A program made the position numbers and the translations under genes. DNA of 64,000 nt from assembly GCA_029251085.1 (NCBI GenBank), contig JAQXDZ010000032.1, positions 124,001 through 188,000 of the forward strand, given 5' to 3'. The notes below the pieces were generated by a model that saw only the letters and a list, made by a program, of their open reading frames with translations, searched no databases and was not told where the DNA came from. Below, in pieces: positions 1-9,176 of the stretch. This DNA comes from Mariniblastus sp. Its GTDB lineage: Bacteria; Planctomycetota; Planctomycetia; Pirellulales; Pirellulaceae. The first letter of the stretch is position 1, and each line of letters starts with the position of its first letter.

Positions 1-1596
1 CTCGCGGGCGATTCGGAACAACTCGTCATCGGGCATCGAATTCCAAATGAAATACGACAACCGAGATGCGAGTTCGAAGGATGACAGTGCGGTGTTTTGA
101 TTTTCGTCACCTTCGTCGAGGTAAAGGAACCGTGGCGAGGTAAGGATGGCAGCAAGCCCAAGCCTGATAGCTTCATCTGCAGTCTGCCCATTAGTTATTT
201 TTTGTTTGACAAACTGGATGTAGTGTTCGAATTCTTCGGGTTCCAATTTTCGTCGGAACGCTCGTTGAGCGAATCGTGAAATCGTGGATTCGAGATCCAG
301 GTCTTCCGGTCGCATCGTCTTGCCATAAATTTTCTGATGACTTTCCGGCGGCCAGGATGTGTAATGCGGACCTTCAATTTCCATTGAAAAAATTCGAACT
401 CGCGGGCCATCGTAAACTTCCGAAAGCAGGCGATTCTTGGTGTTTTTAGCACGCTCTTTCAATTGCCGTCCCGCTTCAACTCCGCCATTCTTTGCCATGT
501 CTTCGGCGTATTGTTTCGGCCGCATGACTTCCGGGTGATACTTCTCTCCGACCTTGCGGATTGTTCCCTTTGAACTAAAGCCATTCACCCAGTGAACAAA
601 GGGGGTGCTTCCTTTCGTGAGCCACACTGTTGCTGAATAAACCCTGGCTTCCTCATCAACTAGATCAAAAACTTTAATCAAACGTCGACCTTCGGACGCG
701 CCTTTGATCAGCAAATCAGGCGTTGGAGCAATCCACATCCCAAGCTTCATCGGTTGTCGAAAATCGTATTCAAAATCTTTGTCAGCGTAAGGATGATCGA
801 GACGGTTAATGGCAGAGGCTTTAACGCGAATGTCGTAGTATCCGTCGTGAGGCACCCCCGTTTTGCTAAATGCCCGGGGATACGTTGCGTGCCGTTCGAC
901 GGGTTGTCCGTGTCCAATGTCGAGGTGCTGATTGTCAACATTCAAGATCCACAGCACAGGAGCCCGGTCGTATTTGTCTTTGTGAGACATTTGCTCTGGC
1001 ATAAATTGAACAAGCTTGGAATCGGGTTTTTCGTAGCCAAAATAAGACGCTCGCTCCAATACGCCTTGAGCAGCTTTCATATATTTTTTGAGTTGGAAAT
1101 CTGAAAGAACCTGAGACCTGCCTACGTTGGCGAATCCGTCTGTTCTTGAATCGCTTGGAAAGTCAGCAGTTGGATCAAAGGCATTGGTGTTAAAATCAAG
1201 AAGATCGCGGATTGTATTTCGATACTCATCGCGTGTCATTCTTCGCAAAATGGTGGTGTTGTCAGTCGAATTTAAGTGCTGATTTTTAAGTTCTTTTTCA
1301 ATTGATGCCACAAACATTCGACGTTCGGCATCGGAAGGCTGAGGCGATTTTGAGGGAGGCATGTCGCCGCGGTTGATGGCGTTGATCGCTTCCTCTAAAA
1401 GCGATAAATCCTGCTCATTGAGTGAAGTCAAATCAATCGTGTCAAACTGTCGATCCCCTTTTTGGGCGGAACCGGCATGGCACTTAAAACAGAAGTCTTT
1501 AAAAAATGAGTCAGCCTTAAAAGATGATTCCTGCGCCCACGATCCACCGGACATAAGCATTATCAAAACTGTAGCCAAGAGGTATTGGTGTATCAT
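1..1596 (-). CDS. PSCyt/DUF1587-DUF1592 family secreted cytochrome-like protein (partial, runs off left edge)
   Basis: The reading frame is open from the ATG at 1596 to base 1, giving the first 532 residues; the 3' end lies outside the window. A signal peptide ends near SWAQ (about residue 21). A single haem-type CFKCH motif follows at about residue 35, as in planctomycete PSCyt domains. The block RRMTRDEYRNTIRDLLDF matches DUF1587. Later blocks around FAQRAFRRKLEPEEF and LASRLSYFIWNSMPDDEL match DUF1595 and the start of DUF1592. The start codon overlaps the stop of the DUF1552 gene by one base (TAATG), so the two are probably translationally coupled. Such pairs are a planctomycete hallmark. 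Their function is unknown; a periplasmic redox or binding role is inferred only from the CxxCH motif. Confidence 0.9.
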   Translation of the reverse strand, partial: MIHQYLLATVLIMLMSGGSWAQESSFKADSFFKDFCFKCHAGSAQKGDRQFDTIDLTSLNEQDLSLLEEAINAINRGDMPPSKSPQPSDAERRMFVASIEKELKNQHLNSTDNTTILRRMTRDEYRNTIRDLLDFNTNAFDPTADFPSDSRTDGFANVGRSQVLSDFQLKKYMKAAQGVLERASYFGYEKPDSKLVQFMPEQMSHKDKYDRAPVLWILNVDNQHLDIGHGQPVERHATYPRAFSKTGVPHDGYYDIRVKASAINRLDHPYADKDFEYDFRQPMKLGMWIAPTPDLLIKGASEGRRLIKVFDLVDEEARVYSATVWLTKGSTPFVHWVNGFSSKGTIRKVGEKYHPEVMRPKQYAEDMAKNGGVEAGRQLKERAKNTKNRLLSEVYDGPRVRIFSMEIEGPHYTSWPPESHQKIYGKTMRPEDLDLESTISRFAQRAFRRKLEPEEFEHYIQFVKQKITNGQTADEAIRLGLAAILTSPRFLYLDEGDENQNTALSSFELASRLSYFIWNSMPDDELFRIARE

Positions 1597-2891
1597 TAGA
1601 CCGATTCCATTCCGGCAAGCGTGCCAGTCGATTGACCGAATTGATCAGTTTCCATGCCGAACTGTTGCAGCATGCTAAGAAACAAATTCGATGCAGGTGG
1701 GCGATTGTTTTGATTTTCAAAACTGAGGTGTCGTCCATGTCGAAATCCACCGCCGGCGAGAATCAAGGGAAGGCGTTTGTTGCTGTGAGAGCTCGCATTT
1801 CCCATGCCGCTACCGAAAAGAGTGATCGTATTGTCGAGCAATGTCTTTCCGTTAGGTTCTTCGATAGAGCTTAATTGGTCGAGGAAGCCTGCAAACTTTT
1901 TGACAAGAAAAGATTCAATAATGGAGAGTTCGGCGATGTAGCCCGGAACTTTGCCATGATGAGTTAGCTGATGGTAACCGCGTGTGACGCCCAGTCCGCC
2001 ACCATCGCTGCCAATATCCGCAGTACCGAACGTGATGACACGCGTCGAGTCGGTTTGAAGCGCTAATGCGATTAGGTCGTAGTAAAGTGGAACGCGTTTT
2101 GAGAAATTAAGATTTGCAGCTTCTTTGGGGAGCTGGTAATCGACGGTTGGTTTGGGGTGGTCAATCCAAAGTCGCGTTTGGTCAAGTTGTTTTTCAACGG
2201 AGCGAATTGAAGAAAAATATCGGTCAAGTTTTTCCCGGTCACTTTTTCCGACTTGTTTGGTTAAACGATCAGCATCTGTTTTTACAAGATCAAGAATGCT
2301 CGACTGGCTGTTTAGTTCACGCTCGGCAGTACGTTTTTTGGCGGGGCTGGATTTTTGAAACAGCAGATCGAAAATTTGATTCAGATTTGTAATCGTAGGA
2401 AGGGCAACGCCAGCGTTAGACCAGGACAGCTTGTTGTTTTTTGAAAGCGAAGACGAAAATTGAAGAGATGAAAAACGAGTTTTAGATTGAGTCATTTCCG
2501 CTGCTTTTTGATCAACAGAAATGTTTCGCTCTTTAAAACCCTTAGAGTTTTTTGAAAGTATCCCGGTTAGGTAAGCGTGAATGCCGGCGTGTCCGCCTTG
2601 TCCGTTGATGCCGTGATCTAAGTGCGAGAAGATAGTGAAATCAGGTTTGTGATTTTGAAGTGGTTTCAAAAGATCTGGTAAATCGTATTGGTCTCCCGTT
2701 TTCTCAGGAAAAAAAAGTTGTGGAACGAAACCAAAGTTGTTACCAATACAGACCATCCGCTTGGGAACCGACAAGTCAACTGATTTCGTGGCATTGGTGG
2801 ATGCCATGGCATCGAGATGGGGAAGAAACAGGGCAGACCCACCGAGTCCCTTCAAAAAGTGCCGACGCTCAAGTTTGTTGCTCATTGCCAT
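1596..2891 (-). CDS. DUF1552 family secreted protein
   Basis: This 431-residue protein starts with a Tat-like leader containing ERRHFLKGLGGSALFLP. It then follows the DUF1552 pattern: VPKRMVCIGNNFGF near residue 42, FTIFSHLDHG near residue 85, and GSGMGNASSHSNKRLP towards the C-terminus. DUF1552 proteins are nearly always paired with DUF1592 proteins in planctomycetes, as here with the downstream gene whose ATG overlaps this stop codon. No catalytic activity is established; the fold is related to the alkaline-phosphatase/DUF1501 type. A second in-frame ATG two codons downstream (2885) is equally possible as start. The divergent neighbour across about 160 bases is a sulfatase, which is typical company for this pair. 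Confidence 0.9.
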   Translation of the reverse strand: MAMSNKLERRHFLKGLGGSALFLPHLDAMASTNATKSVDLSVPKRMVCIGNNFGFVPQLFFPEKTGDQYDLPDLLKPLQNHKPDFTIFSHLDHGINGQGGHAGIHAYLTGILSKNSKGFKERNISVDQKAAEMTQSKTRFSSLQFSSSLSKNNKLSWSNAGVALPTITNLNQIFDLLFQKSSPAKKRTAERELNSQSSILDLVKTDADRLTKQVGKSDREKLDRYFSSIRSVEKQLDQTRLWIDHPKPTVDYQLPKEAANLNFSKRVPLYYDLIALALQTDSTRVITFGTADIGSDGGGLGVTRGYHQLTHHGKVPGYIAELSIIESFLVKKFAGFLDQLSSIEEPNGKTLLDNTITLFGSGMGNASSHSNKRLPLILAGGGFRHGRHLSFENQNNRPPASNLFLSMLQQFGMETDQFGQSTGTLAGMESV

Positions 2892-3053
2892 TGTTAACCA
2901 AGAAAGTTTCTATGTTCAGCCAGATCGTCAATCCTAGCACTGTTTCGGTTCAAAATAAAAGATAGATTTGATGAACGAGCGCTTAAAATAAAATGAGTTG
3001 CTGATTTGTAATAAATCGTGACTAACCGTAATAAATTTGGGAGACCTAGTTTT

Positions 3054-4628
3054 ATGCACCGAGTCAACATCGAACGTATGATCATTTTTAGGTTGAGTCT
3101 ATTGCTGTTCGGTGTTGCAATTTTCATCGTTGTTCGCCCAACTAAGGCCGCTGCCGAACAACCCAATATTTTGTTTATCTATACTGATGATCAAAGTCAT
3201 CGAACGGTGAGTTGTTACGATGAGGCATATTCGTGGGTGAAAACACCTAACATTGATTCGTTGGCAAAACGCGGTGCCCGATTCACACATGCCTATATTG
3301 GATCTTGGTGTGCCGCTTCTCGTTTGTCAGTGCTGACGGGTCGTCAACAACATGCGATCGAGTCATTTCGGGCAACCGGTGAGTACCCTGGAAATGTCTA
3401 CGATCCTGAACAGTGTCAGTTTTTTCCAAAGCTGCTTCGGCAACGGGGCTATTACACGGCCCAGATAGGCAAGTGGCACACCGGTGACGATTCGGGGTTT
3501 GGCCGCGACTGGGATCATCAAATTGTTTGGAACCGAATTAAGTTCCCCAAGAACTCTCCGAACTATTACGACAATCAATTGATTGTGCGTGATGGCGGTG
3601 ATCCTGTTTTGACAAAAGGTTATTCGACAGATAACTACACGAATTGGGCAATTGATTTTATTAACGGCAAAACCCGAGATCCTCAGAAGCCGTGGATGCT
3701 ATGGCTTTGTTATGGTGCGGTTCATGGTCCGTTCACACCGGCGGATCGACACGAGAACGCCTATCCAGATGCCGATATTCCAGAGCCTTCGGATATTTAT
3801 GGTCCCCGACCAGGGAAACCGAAATACGTTCGAGATGTTGGTTTTTGGGAGAAAAATGAGGTTGGAATTCCAGTCGAAAAAAAGGTGCGCGATCTGCCTC
3901 CCGTGGCCATGGTCGATATCCCGGGAAAGCCTCTCAAGGATTGGGTGCGGCAATATCAGCAGGGCGTGTTAGCGATTGATGAGGGAGTAGGACGGCTGAT
4001 AAAAGTTCTTGAAACAACCGGCCAGTTAGATAATACCGTGATTGTATTTACCTCGGATCAGGGTTTTGCATGGGGGCAGCATGGCTTCAAAAACAAAGTG
4101 GCTCCCTATGATGCCGCAATTCGTGGGCCACTGATTATTGTTAAACCTGACAGCCAGCCAACGGTGATTCGAACGCCGGTGACGGCGGTGGATTTAACCG
4201 CGACGATCATGGCTCAAGCCGAAACAAATCCACAGTGGAAAATGCACGGTCGTGATCTAACTCCACTGATCCAAGGTGTCAAAAACTTTACGGGTGATCA
4301 AGCAAGAATGCTACTGACTCACACAGCTCGCAGTTACGGCAAAAGTACAACGGTTATTCCAAAGCCGGGGGACAAAGCGTTAACGCACGGGCCGGGCGTG
4401 CCGTGGTACGCAATTCTCTGTGAAGGAAAATTTAAGTACGTTCGAACTCTGATCGAAGGTGAGGTCGAAGAGTTGTACGACGTTAATAATGATCCGGAAG
4501 AGTTGGATAATTTAGCGTTAAAGCCAGCTTTTCAAGAAATTCTCGCATCTTATCGAGCCAATGCAAAAGCTGAATTGCAACGAACGGAAGCGCCGTTCGT
4601 TGGTAATTTGCCGGCGGTAAAAAAGTAA
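3054..4628 (+). CDS. Secreted sulfatase (family S1) with CAASR signature
   Basis: This is a secreted arylsulfatase-type hydrolase that removes sulfate esters from an unknown glycan. The N-terminal hydrophobic leader is followed by PNILFIYTDDQ, which carries the two metal-binding Asp residues. The formylglycine motif is CAASRLSVLTGR, with Cys86 as the residue to be oxidised. The second signature is GYYTAQIGKWHTG, and FTSDQGFAWGQHG holds the later metal ligands. I chose the ATG at 3054 because GGGAGA lies about 11 bases upstream; a GTG at 3018 and an ATG at 3078 are also in frame. Ala instead of Pro in the signature is a minority variant (see findings). The DUF1552/DUF1592 pair is divergent, and the gene converges with the propeller gene ending at 4681. 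Confidence 0.93.
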   Translation: MHRVNIERMIIFRLSLLLFGVAIFIVVRPTKAAAEQPNILFIYTDDQSHRTVSCYDEAYSWVKTPNIDSLAKRGARFTHAYIGSWCAASRLSVLTGRQQHAIESFRATGEYPGNVYDPEQCQFFPKLLRQRGYYTAQIGKWHTGDDSGFGRDWDHQIVWNRIKFPKNSPNYYDNQLIVRDGGDPVLTKGYSTDNYTNWAIDFINGKTRDPQKPWMLWLCYGAVHGPFTPADRHENAYPDADIPEPSDIYGPRPGKPKYVRDVGFWEKNEVGIPVEKKVRDLPPVAMVDIPGKPLKDWVRQYQQGVLAIDEGVGRLIKVLETTGQLDNTVIVFTSDQGFAWGQHGFKNKVAPYDAAIRGPLIIVKPDSQPTVIRTPVTAVDLTATIMAQAETNPQWKMHGRDLTPLIQGVKNFTGDQARMLLTHTARSYGKSTTVIPKPGDKALTHGPGVPWYAILCEGKFKYVRTLIEGEVEELYDVNNDPEELDNLALKPAFQEILASYRANAKAELQRTEAPFVGNLPAVKK

Positions 4629-4680
4629 CCAAATCAGATGATTAAATTGGCTGATTAGCCGTTCATTGGTTCTTAAAATT

Positions 4681-6195
4681 CTAATCTTCGAGAGCGACTT
4701 TTGATTCGGGGATATAATTTAATGTGTAATAACCAACGGGGTGCCAAAGTGGATTTCCGTCAGCGGATCGCACGCCGTCAAGGTGAAGTTCGTGGACATG
4801 TCCTTCGTGAAGTTGGTCAACGGTAAGGCGAACCGTCAGTCCATCCTCAGAAACAGACGCGGACGTGATGTTGCACTCGACATGGTCAACTTCCGGGCTG
4901 CCGTAGCTTTCCTGATAGATATAGGTGTAGGTTGGCATTGAGTAAGATTCAATTTTATTCGCCGTCTCTCGATCGACAGGTTTTGTGAATTGAAGCTCAA
5001 ATCCGTCTGGTTTGGCATTCATGCTGAGAACTTCAAAGGGTGTTTTTCCGGTCCATTCCAATCGTTCCAGAGCAAACGGGGATTTACCACGAGAACCCCA
5101 GCCTCGGTTGGTTCCACCAACAAACATCATCCCGTTGGATGCCTGTTCAATTGCCAAATTTCCAGAACCGAATCCTTCGGTGAACGGGAAGCATGCGCCT
5201 TGGTAATGTCCGTTTACTTTTTCAAGGTCGACCCGCATCACCCAGCTGAAGGTTTGGTCGCAAACAAATAGTTGTTCTTTAAACGGTCCAAATTTTCCAT
5301 TTGATTGATCGCAGACGATTCCGGCGGCTGACTGACCCATTTTTTTATAGGGAAATAAAATTGCGGTTGGTTCAAGCTCGGGTAGCTTTTTAGCTTCCGC
5401 CATAATCCTGGAACCGCTTTGTGGATCTTGAGGTCGGGCTCCGATTGCGTCGGTTTCTTTGTACCAGGAGTTTCCTTGTGGATTTCCCTGAAACGAACCG
5501 GGGCGGAGCCATTTTAAGCCGCAGGTGCCGTTCCAAGGGCCTTGGTTGTCGGTATAAAAAACATCGCCAGCGGCGTTAAATCCAATGCCACCCGGTGATC
5601 GGACGCCACTGCATGTGGGTGTCACTGTTCCATCGGGGGAAACACGTAAGCACCAACCTCGGTACTTATTTTGACTGGTAAAGGAACCGGTCAGGCAGAG
5701 CGTAACCCAGATGTCACCGTTGGAATCGAATTCCGAACCAAAAGCATACTCATGATAATCACCATTGATTCCCCATCCATCTGAAATGGTTTCACAGACG
5801 TCAGCTAAGCCGTCTCCCGTCTGATCTTGTAGTCGTGTAATTTCTCCTCGCTGGGTTGCGTATAGAGAACCATCCCGCTCGGCGAGGCCCAGCACTTCGT
5901 GAAGCCCATCCATATATAAGGTCGAGGTTATTTTCGAAGCATCTGGTTGGAGTGGTTTGTGGAACATGTAGATATCGCCACGCCGGGAGGAAACAGCAAG
6001 TCTACCGTCGGCCATAAACTCAAAATCACCCACTTCCAGAACCACCCCTTCCGGAGTTGGAACTTTGCTAATCTTGTAATATTCGGACTGATTAATTTGT
6101 CCGAATGAAACGGTTGGAAATAAAACGATTAGGAAAGCGAGTGCGAGGATGAATGCAGTCGAAGTAAAGCAAGATGAAATAAATCGATGGTTCAT
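4681..6195 (-). CDS. Secreted sorbosone-dehydrogenase-like beta-propeller protein
   Basis: This 504-residue protein has a signal peptide ending near SFGQ. It is followed by propeller-like blades such as [41 protein letters not shown] and [21 protein letters not shown]. That pattern matches the glucose/sorbosone dehydrogenase-like or PVC heme-binding propellers. The last 110 residues (from about [14 protein letters not shown]) resemble an Ig-like domain. There is no CxxCH here; the neighbouring upstream gene supplies five. In other planctomycetes propeller and cytochrome modules often occur in one polypeptide, so the two genes may form one periplasmic dehydrogenase-like complex (inference). 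It is probably the last gene of a three-gene minus-strand set with the cytochrome (102-base gap) and the sulfatase before it. The substrate is unknown. Confidence 0.8.
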   Translation of the reverse strand: MNHRFISSCFTSTAFILALAFLIVLFPTVSFGQINQSEYYKISKVPTPEGVVLEVGDFEFMADGRLAVSSRRGDIYMFHKPLQPDASKITSTLYMDGLHEVLGLAERDGSLYATQRGEITRLQDQTGDGLADVCETISDGWGINGDYHEYAFGSEFDSNGDIWVTLCLTGSFTSQNKYRGWCLRVSPDGTVTPTCSGVRSPGGIGFNAAGDVFYTDNQGPWNGTCGLKWLRPGSFQGNPQGNSWYKETDAIGARPQDPQSGSRIMAEAKKLPELEPTAILFPYKKMGQSAAGIVCDQSNGKFGPFKEQLFVCDQTFSWVMRVDLEKVNGHYQGACFPFTEGFGSGNLAIEQASNGMMFVGGTNRGWGSRGKSPFALERLEWTGKTPFEVLSMNAKPDGFELQFTKPVDRETANKIESYSMPTYTYIYQESYGSPEVDHVECNITSASVSEDGLTVRLTVDQLHEGHVHELHLDGVRSADGNPLWHPVGYYTLNYIPESKVALED

Positions 6196-6297
6196 TGGTC
6201 TGGGATCCGGTGAGAGATTGTGAGTTCCGCAGGCATTCGTTGATTCAAAATAAATTGATGAATAGCCTATTTGTTGGCGATGGTTACGATGGGAAAT

Positions 6298-9078
6298 TTA
6301 CCAATCGTATTTTTGTTGGAAGACAGTTTGGCCTTTTGGCAAATCAATTTCCGCGACAACGCTGCCATTTTTGTCTTTCGATAATTGGAGCTTCACCGCC
6401 CCTGAAAACTGAGTAGTCCATCGATCGCCAAAGACGATTGAATTACCCTCAATCTTTGCCTGCTCAGATTGCCCGACTAGGTAGTAAAGCTTGCAGGGTT
6501 GGTCAGCCACGATGGTAAATTTCCGAGTAATTAGTGCACGATCATCCTCAAGGGTCGGAACGGGCTGGTCTTTAATGACAATTCCATCCATTTGATAGTC
6601 GAAGACCGGGCGACGATTCTCATCGAAATGATACCCTTTAAAATGTGGCGAATCGGGGCCCTTGGTTTTGGTCCATTGGTCGGGTTGAGAATTTTTAGCA
6701 AACACGATCGCATCGGGTAGTTCAAGAAGATTCTCTCCTAGCGGCGGTTCAAATCCCTGTCCGCGACCCGACCAATGTCGCGATGCATCGATAAAGTTTT
6801 CCTGCCAGAGAAGTGCCAGCCGGCACAGTTCCGCATCAAAGGCGAGGTTGACTTCTTCGGGGTAGCCAACGCCGACTGCGCGGGCACCTGCTCCTTGAAT
6901 AAAATTGCGATAAATCTTGGGTGTATCACCCGGTTTCAATTCCATCTTCGAACGAACTAAGCCTTTTGGCTTGGCGGCTCTTTCACCATCCTCAAGGAAT
7001 TTCCAAATCGAATCGATTTGCCGACTCGTATCGCCGTTGAGAATATCGGGATAGTAGGATTTTCCACCGGGCCAGGACTCTGGCATTCTCGTTCCACGAC
7101 GAAAATTGGATGGTTTCAACATGTACATTTGAAACCAATCGCGATTCAATCGTTTGGTCATCGTCGTTAAATCAATCGCCTGAACCCCGGTCGCGGGGTA
7201 CTTTCCAAAAGTATGACACTTGATACAGGACAAGGCTTGATCGCCAGCGAAGAATCGGCCGTGAGACTTAATTTTTCTTTCGGTTTCGGATTCCGTTACG
7301 ACTGGCACATTGGTGAGTTTATCGAAAGCCACTAACTCGTCTGCAAGAGTTCCAAGGTTGTCGGCGCCAAATTTTGGCATGCGGGTCAACATATAGGGTC
7401 GATCTTTTGCGCTCTCCAGAAGAACCTTGTCGAGCCATTTGCGATTAAGTTTTGCACCAATGGATTTTAAGGCGGGCGGATGTTGTCCCTCGTCTCCCAT
7501 TTCGACCTGAGTTCCCGTGAACCATTTCTTTCTGTCGTAGATTTCCAGAGAATCTCCCCGCATGTCTACGACACCGCCGCGAATCGACCGGTCACTCATT
7601 TGGCGGTTATGACATGCATAGCAGTTTAGAGTAACCAGTTTTTCATGGATAAGCTGTTCTGGATTGTTGTTTTGCGTCTCTGAGTTTTGCTCAGCACTAA
7701 TTGCCTCGGCGATACACTTGCGCTGGAATGAGTTGAGCCTGAAATCGACGGCAGGTTGAGTGTCGGAGAGGCAGCCAGCGAGTGGGTTCATTTTGGAAAA
7801 CGGCACGGGAGTCGGAAGATTCAAAGATTCGATCTCCGCTTCGCCAAGATCGTTTTTAGGCAGTTTCATTTCGTGACAGGACGCACAGCCAACCGACTGA
7901 AAGTGAGCTTTTCCTAATGCAGCTTTTTTTAAATCCAGAACAAACGGTTGGTTGTCAGGGTCAATTACAACTTCCCGAGTTGGGCGTAAAAGAGACTCAA
8001 AACTAATTTCTTTTAAGCCATTTCCATTAACAACAACGCGAAGATCTTCGCCGCCTTGATACTCAAAAAACTCAACGCGAACTTCATGGATACCCGCTGT
8101 CATCGAGGCTGCTTTTTCGACTGAATTCATTCCATGGATCCCATCGTTATCAACGATGGTGTTCCCGTCGATAATTAATCGAGAACCATCATCCGACGTT
8201 AATTTAAACCGGTACTCGCCGTCGGTTGGAACATCCCAAAACCCTGTGAACACGATTCCAAAATGATCCTTCGCTTTTCCAAGTTGGACATCAAAACCGC
8301 TGGTAGTACCTTTGGAAACAGGTTTGAGTTGATCGAAATTCGGCAGGTTTTCCCATTTCCCTTCGTAGTAGGCGAAATTAATTTTTGATTCGACCACTGC
8401 ATCACGAATCAAATAGGCTGCGATGTTCTGAGCTTCGGAGTTGCTGAGATTGAATTGAGGCATGCGGCCAGATGGGCGTGCGTGCATCGGGTTCTTGATG
8501 AATTCAGTCAGGCTCGAAAGTGAATATTTGTCTTCGAGCGAACCGAGTGGAACCGAAGTGGCAATCTTTACATCTTCATTTTGCGGGTTATGGCATGCGA
8601 CACATCCCACTGAGTGGAATAGTTGCTCGCCCTGACTAACAGATTTTGAGTTGGAGTTTTGTTGGGTGACCGTTCCAGTTGAAGCCAGAAAGTGTGCTAA
8701 AGATTCGGCAATGAGCTGTTGTTCGAATTCACTTTTTCCTGCCAACACATTGGGCATAGTCGTGCCGGGTTTTACATGTTGGGGGTTGAGTAGATACGAT
8801 TGAAAGTATTCCGGAAGTATTCGCTCGCCAACTTCCGATAGAACCGGAGCTTGTTTGGGCTGTACTGACCAGTTTGATTTTGCTTCATGGCAAGAGGCGC
8901 AATTCAGCTCGTTAATAAGTAGATTCCCACGTTCTACGTTGGTAATCGTCTCCACGTCTATAAATCTTTCCAACCCGGGAACGAGCGGATGTTTCTCATT
9001 GTCTTCGGCGAGCGCTGGAAGTGTCAGAAAGCTGATCGCGGAGAAAATAGAAAGAAAGAACGTTGTTTTGACAGTCAT
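6298..9078 (-). CDS. Secreted multihaem c-type cytochrome with PA14 domain
   Basis: This 926-residue protein has a signal peptide ending at ALAE. Five CxxCH haem-binding motifs are visible: CASCH (Cys60), CVACH, CASCH, CYACH and CIKCH. Between the second and third lies a PA14 domain (about residues 230-350), recognisable by FTGFWDVPTDGEYRFKLTSD, GSRLIIDGNTIVDNDG and VEFFEYQGGEDLRV; PA14 domains usually bind carbohydrate. The C-terminal 250 residues are beta-rich without CxxCH. A periplasmic or surface electron carrier tethered to a glycan is a reasonable guess. It sits between a sulfatase (98 bases upstream) and a sorbosone-dehydrogenase-like propeller (102 bases downstream), all on the minus strand, so the three may be co-expressed. 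Confidence 0.88.
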   Translation of the reverse strand: MTVKTTFFLSIFSAISFLTLPALAEDNEKHPLVPGLERFIDVETITNVERGNLLINELNCASCHEAKSNWSVQPKQAPVLSEVGERILPEYFQSYLLNPQHVKPGTTMPNVLAGKSEFEQQLIAESLAHFLASTGTVTQQNSNSKSVSQGEQLFHSVGCVACHNPQNEDVKIATSVPLGSLEDKYSLSSLTEFIKNPMHARPSGRMPQFNLSNSEAQNIAAYLIRDAVVESKINFAYYEGKWENLPNFDQLKPVSKGTTSGFDVQLGKAKDHFGIVFTGFWDVPTDGEYRFKLTSDDGSRLIIDGNTIVDNDGIHGMNSVEKAASMTAGIHEVRVEFFEYQGGEDLRVVVNGNGLKEISFESLLRPTREVVIDPDNQPFVLDLKKAALGKAHFQSVGCASCHEMKLPKNDLGEAEIESLNLPTPVPFSKMNPLAGCLSDTQPAVDFRLNSFQRKCIAEAISAEQNSETQNNNPEQLIHEKLVTLNCYACHNRQMSDRSIRGGVVDMRGDSLEIYDRKKWFTGTQVEMGDEGQHPPALKSIGAKLNRKWLDKVLLESAKDRPYMLTRMPKFGADNLGTLADELVAFDKLTNVPVVTESETERKIKSHGRFFAGDQALSCIKCHTFGKYPATGVQAIDLTTMTKRLNRDWFQMYMLKPSNFRRGTRMPESWPGGKSYYPDILNGDTSRQIDSIWKFLEDGERAAKPKGLVRSKMELKPGDTPKIYRNFIQGAGARAVGVGYPEEVNLAFDAELCRLALLWQENFIDASRHWSGRGQGFEPPLGENLLELPDAIVFAKNSQPDQWTKTKGPDSPHFKGYHFDENRRPVFDYQMDGIVIKDQPVPTLEDDRALITRKFTIVADQPCKLYYLVGQSEQAKIEGNSIVFGDRWTTQFSGAVKLQLSKDKNGSVVAEIDLPKGQTVFQQKYDW

Positions 9079-9176
9079 AGCAATTGGTGGCTAGGTGCGA
9101 ATAAAGTTAAACGGTCGACGCGGTAAACGATGAATCGTTTGTGAGGTAGGATAAAAGCTCAAGCCCTGCAGCAAGA

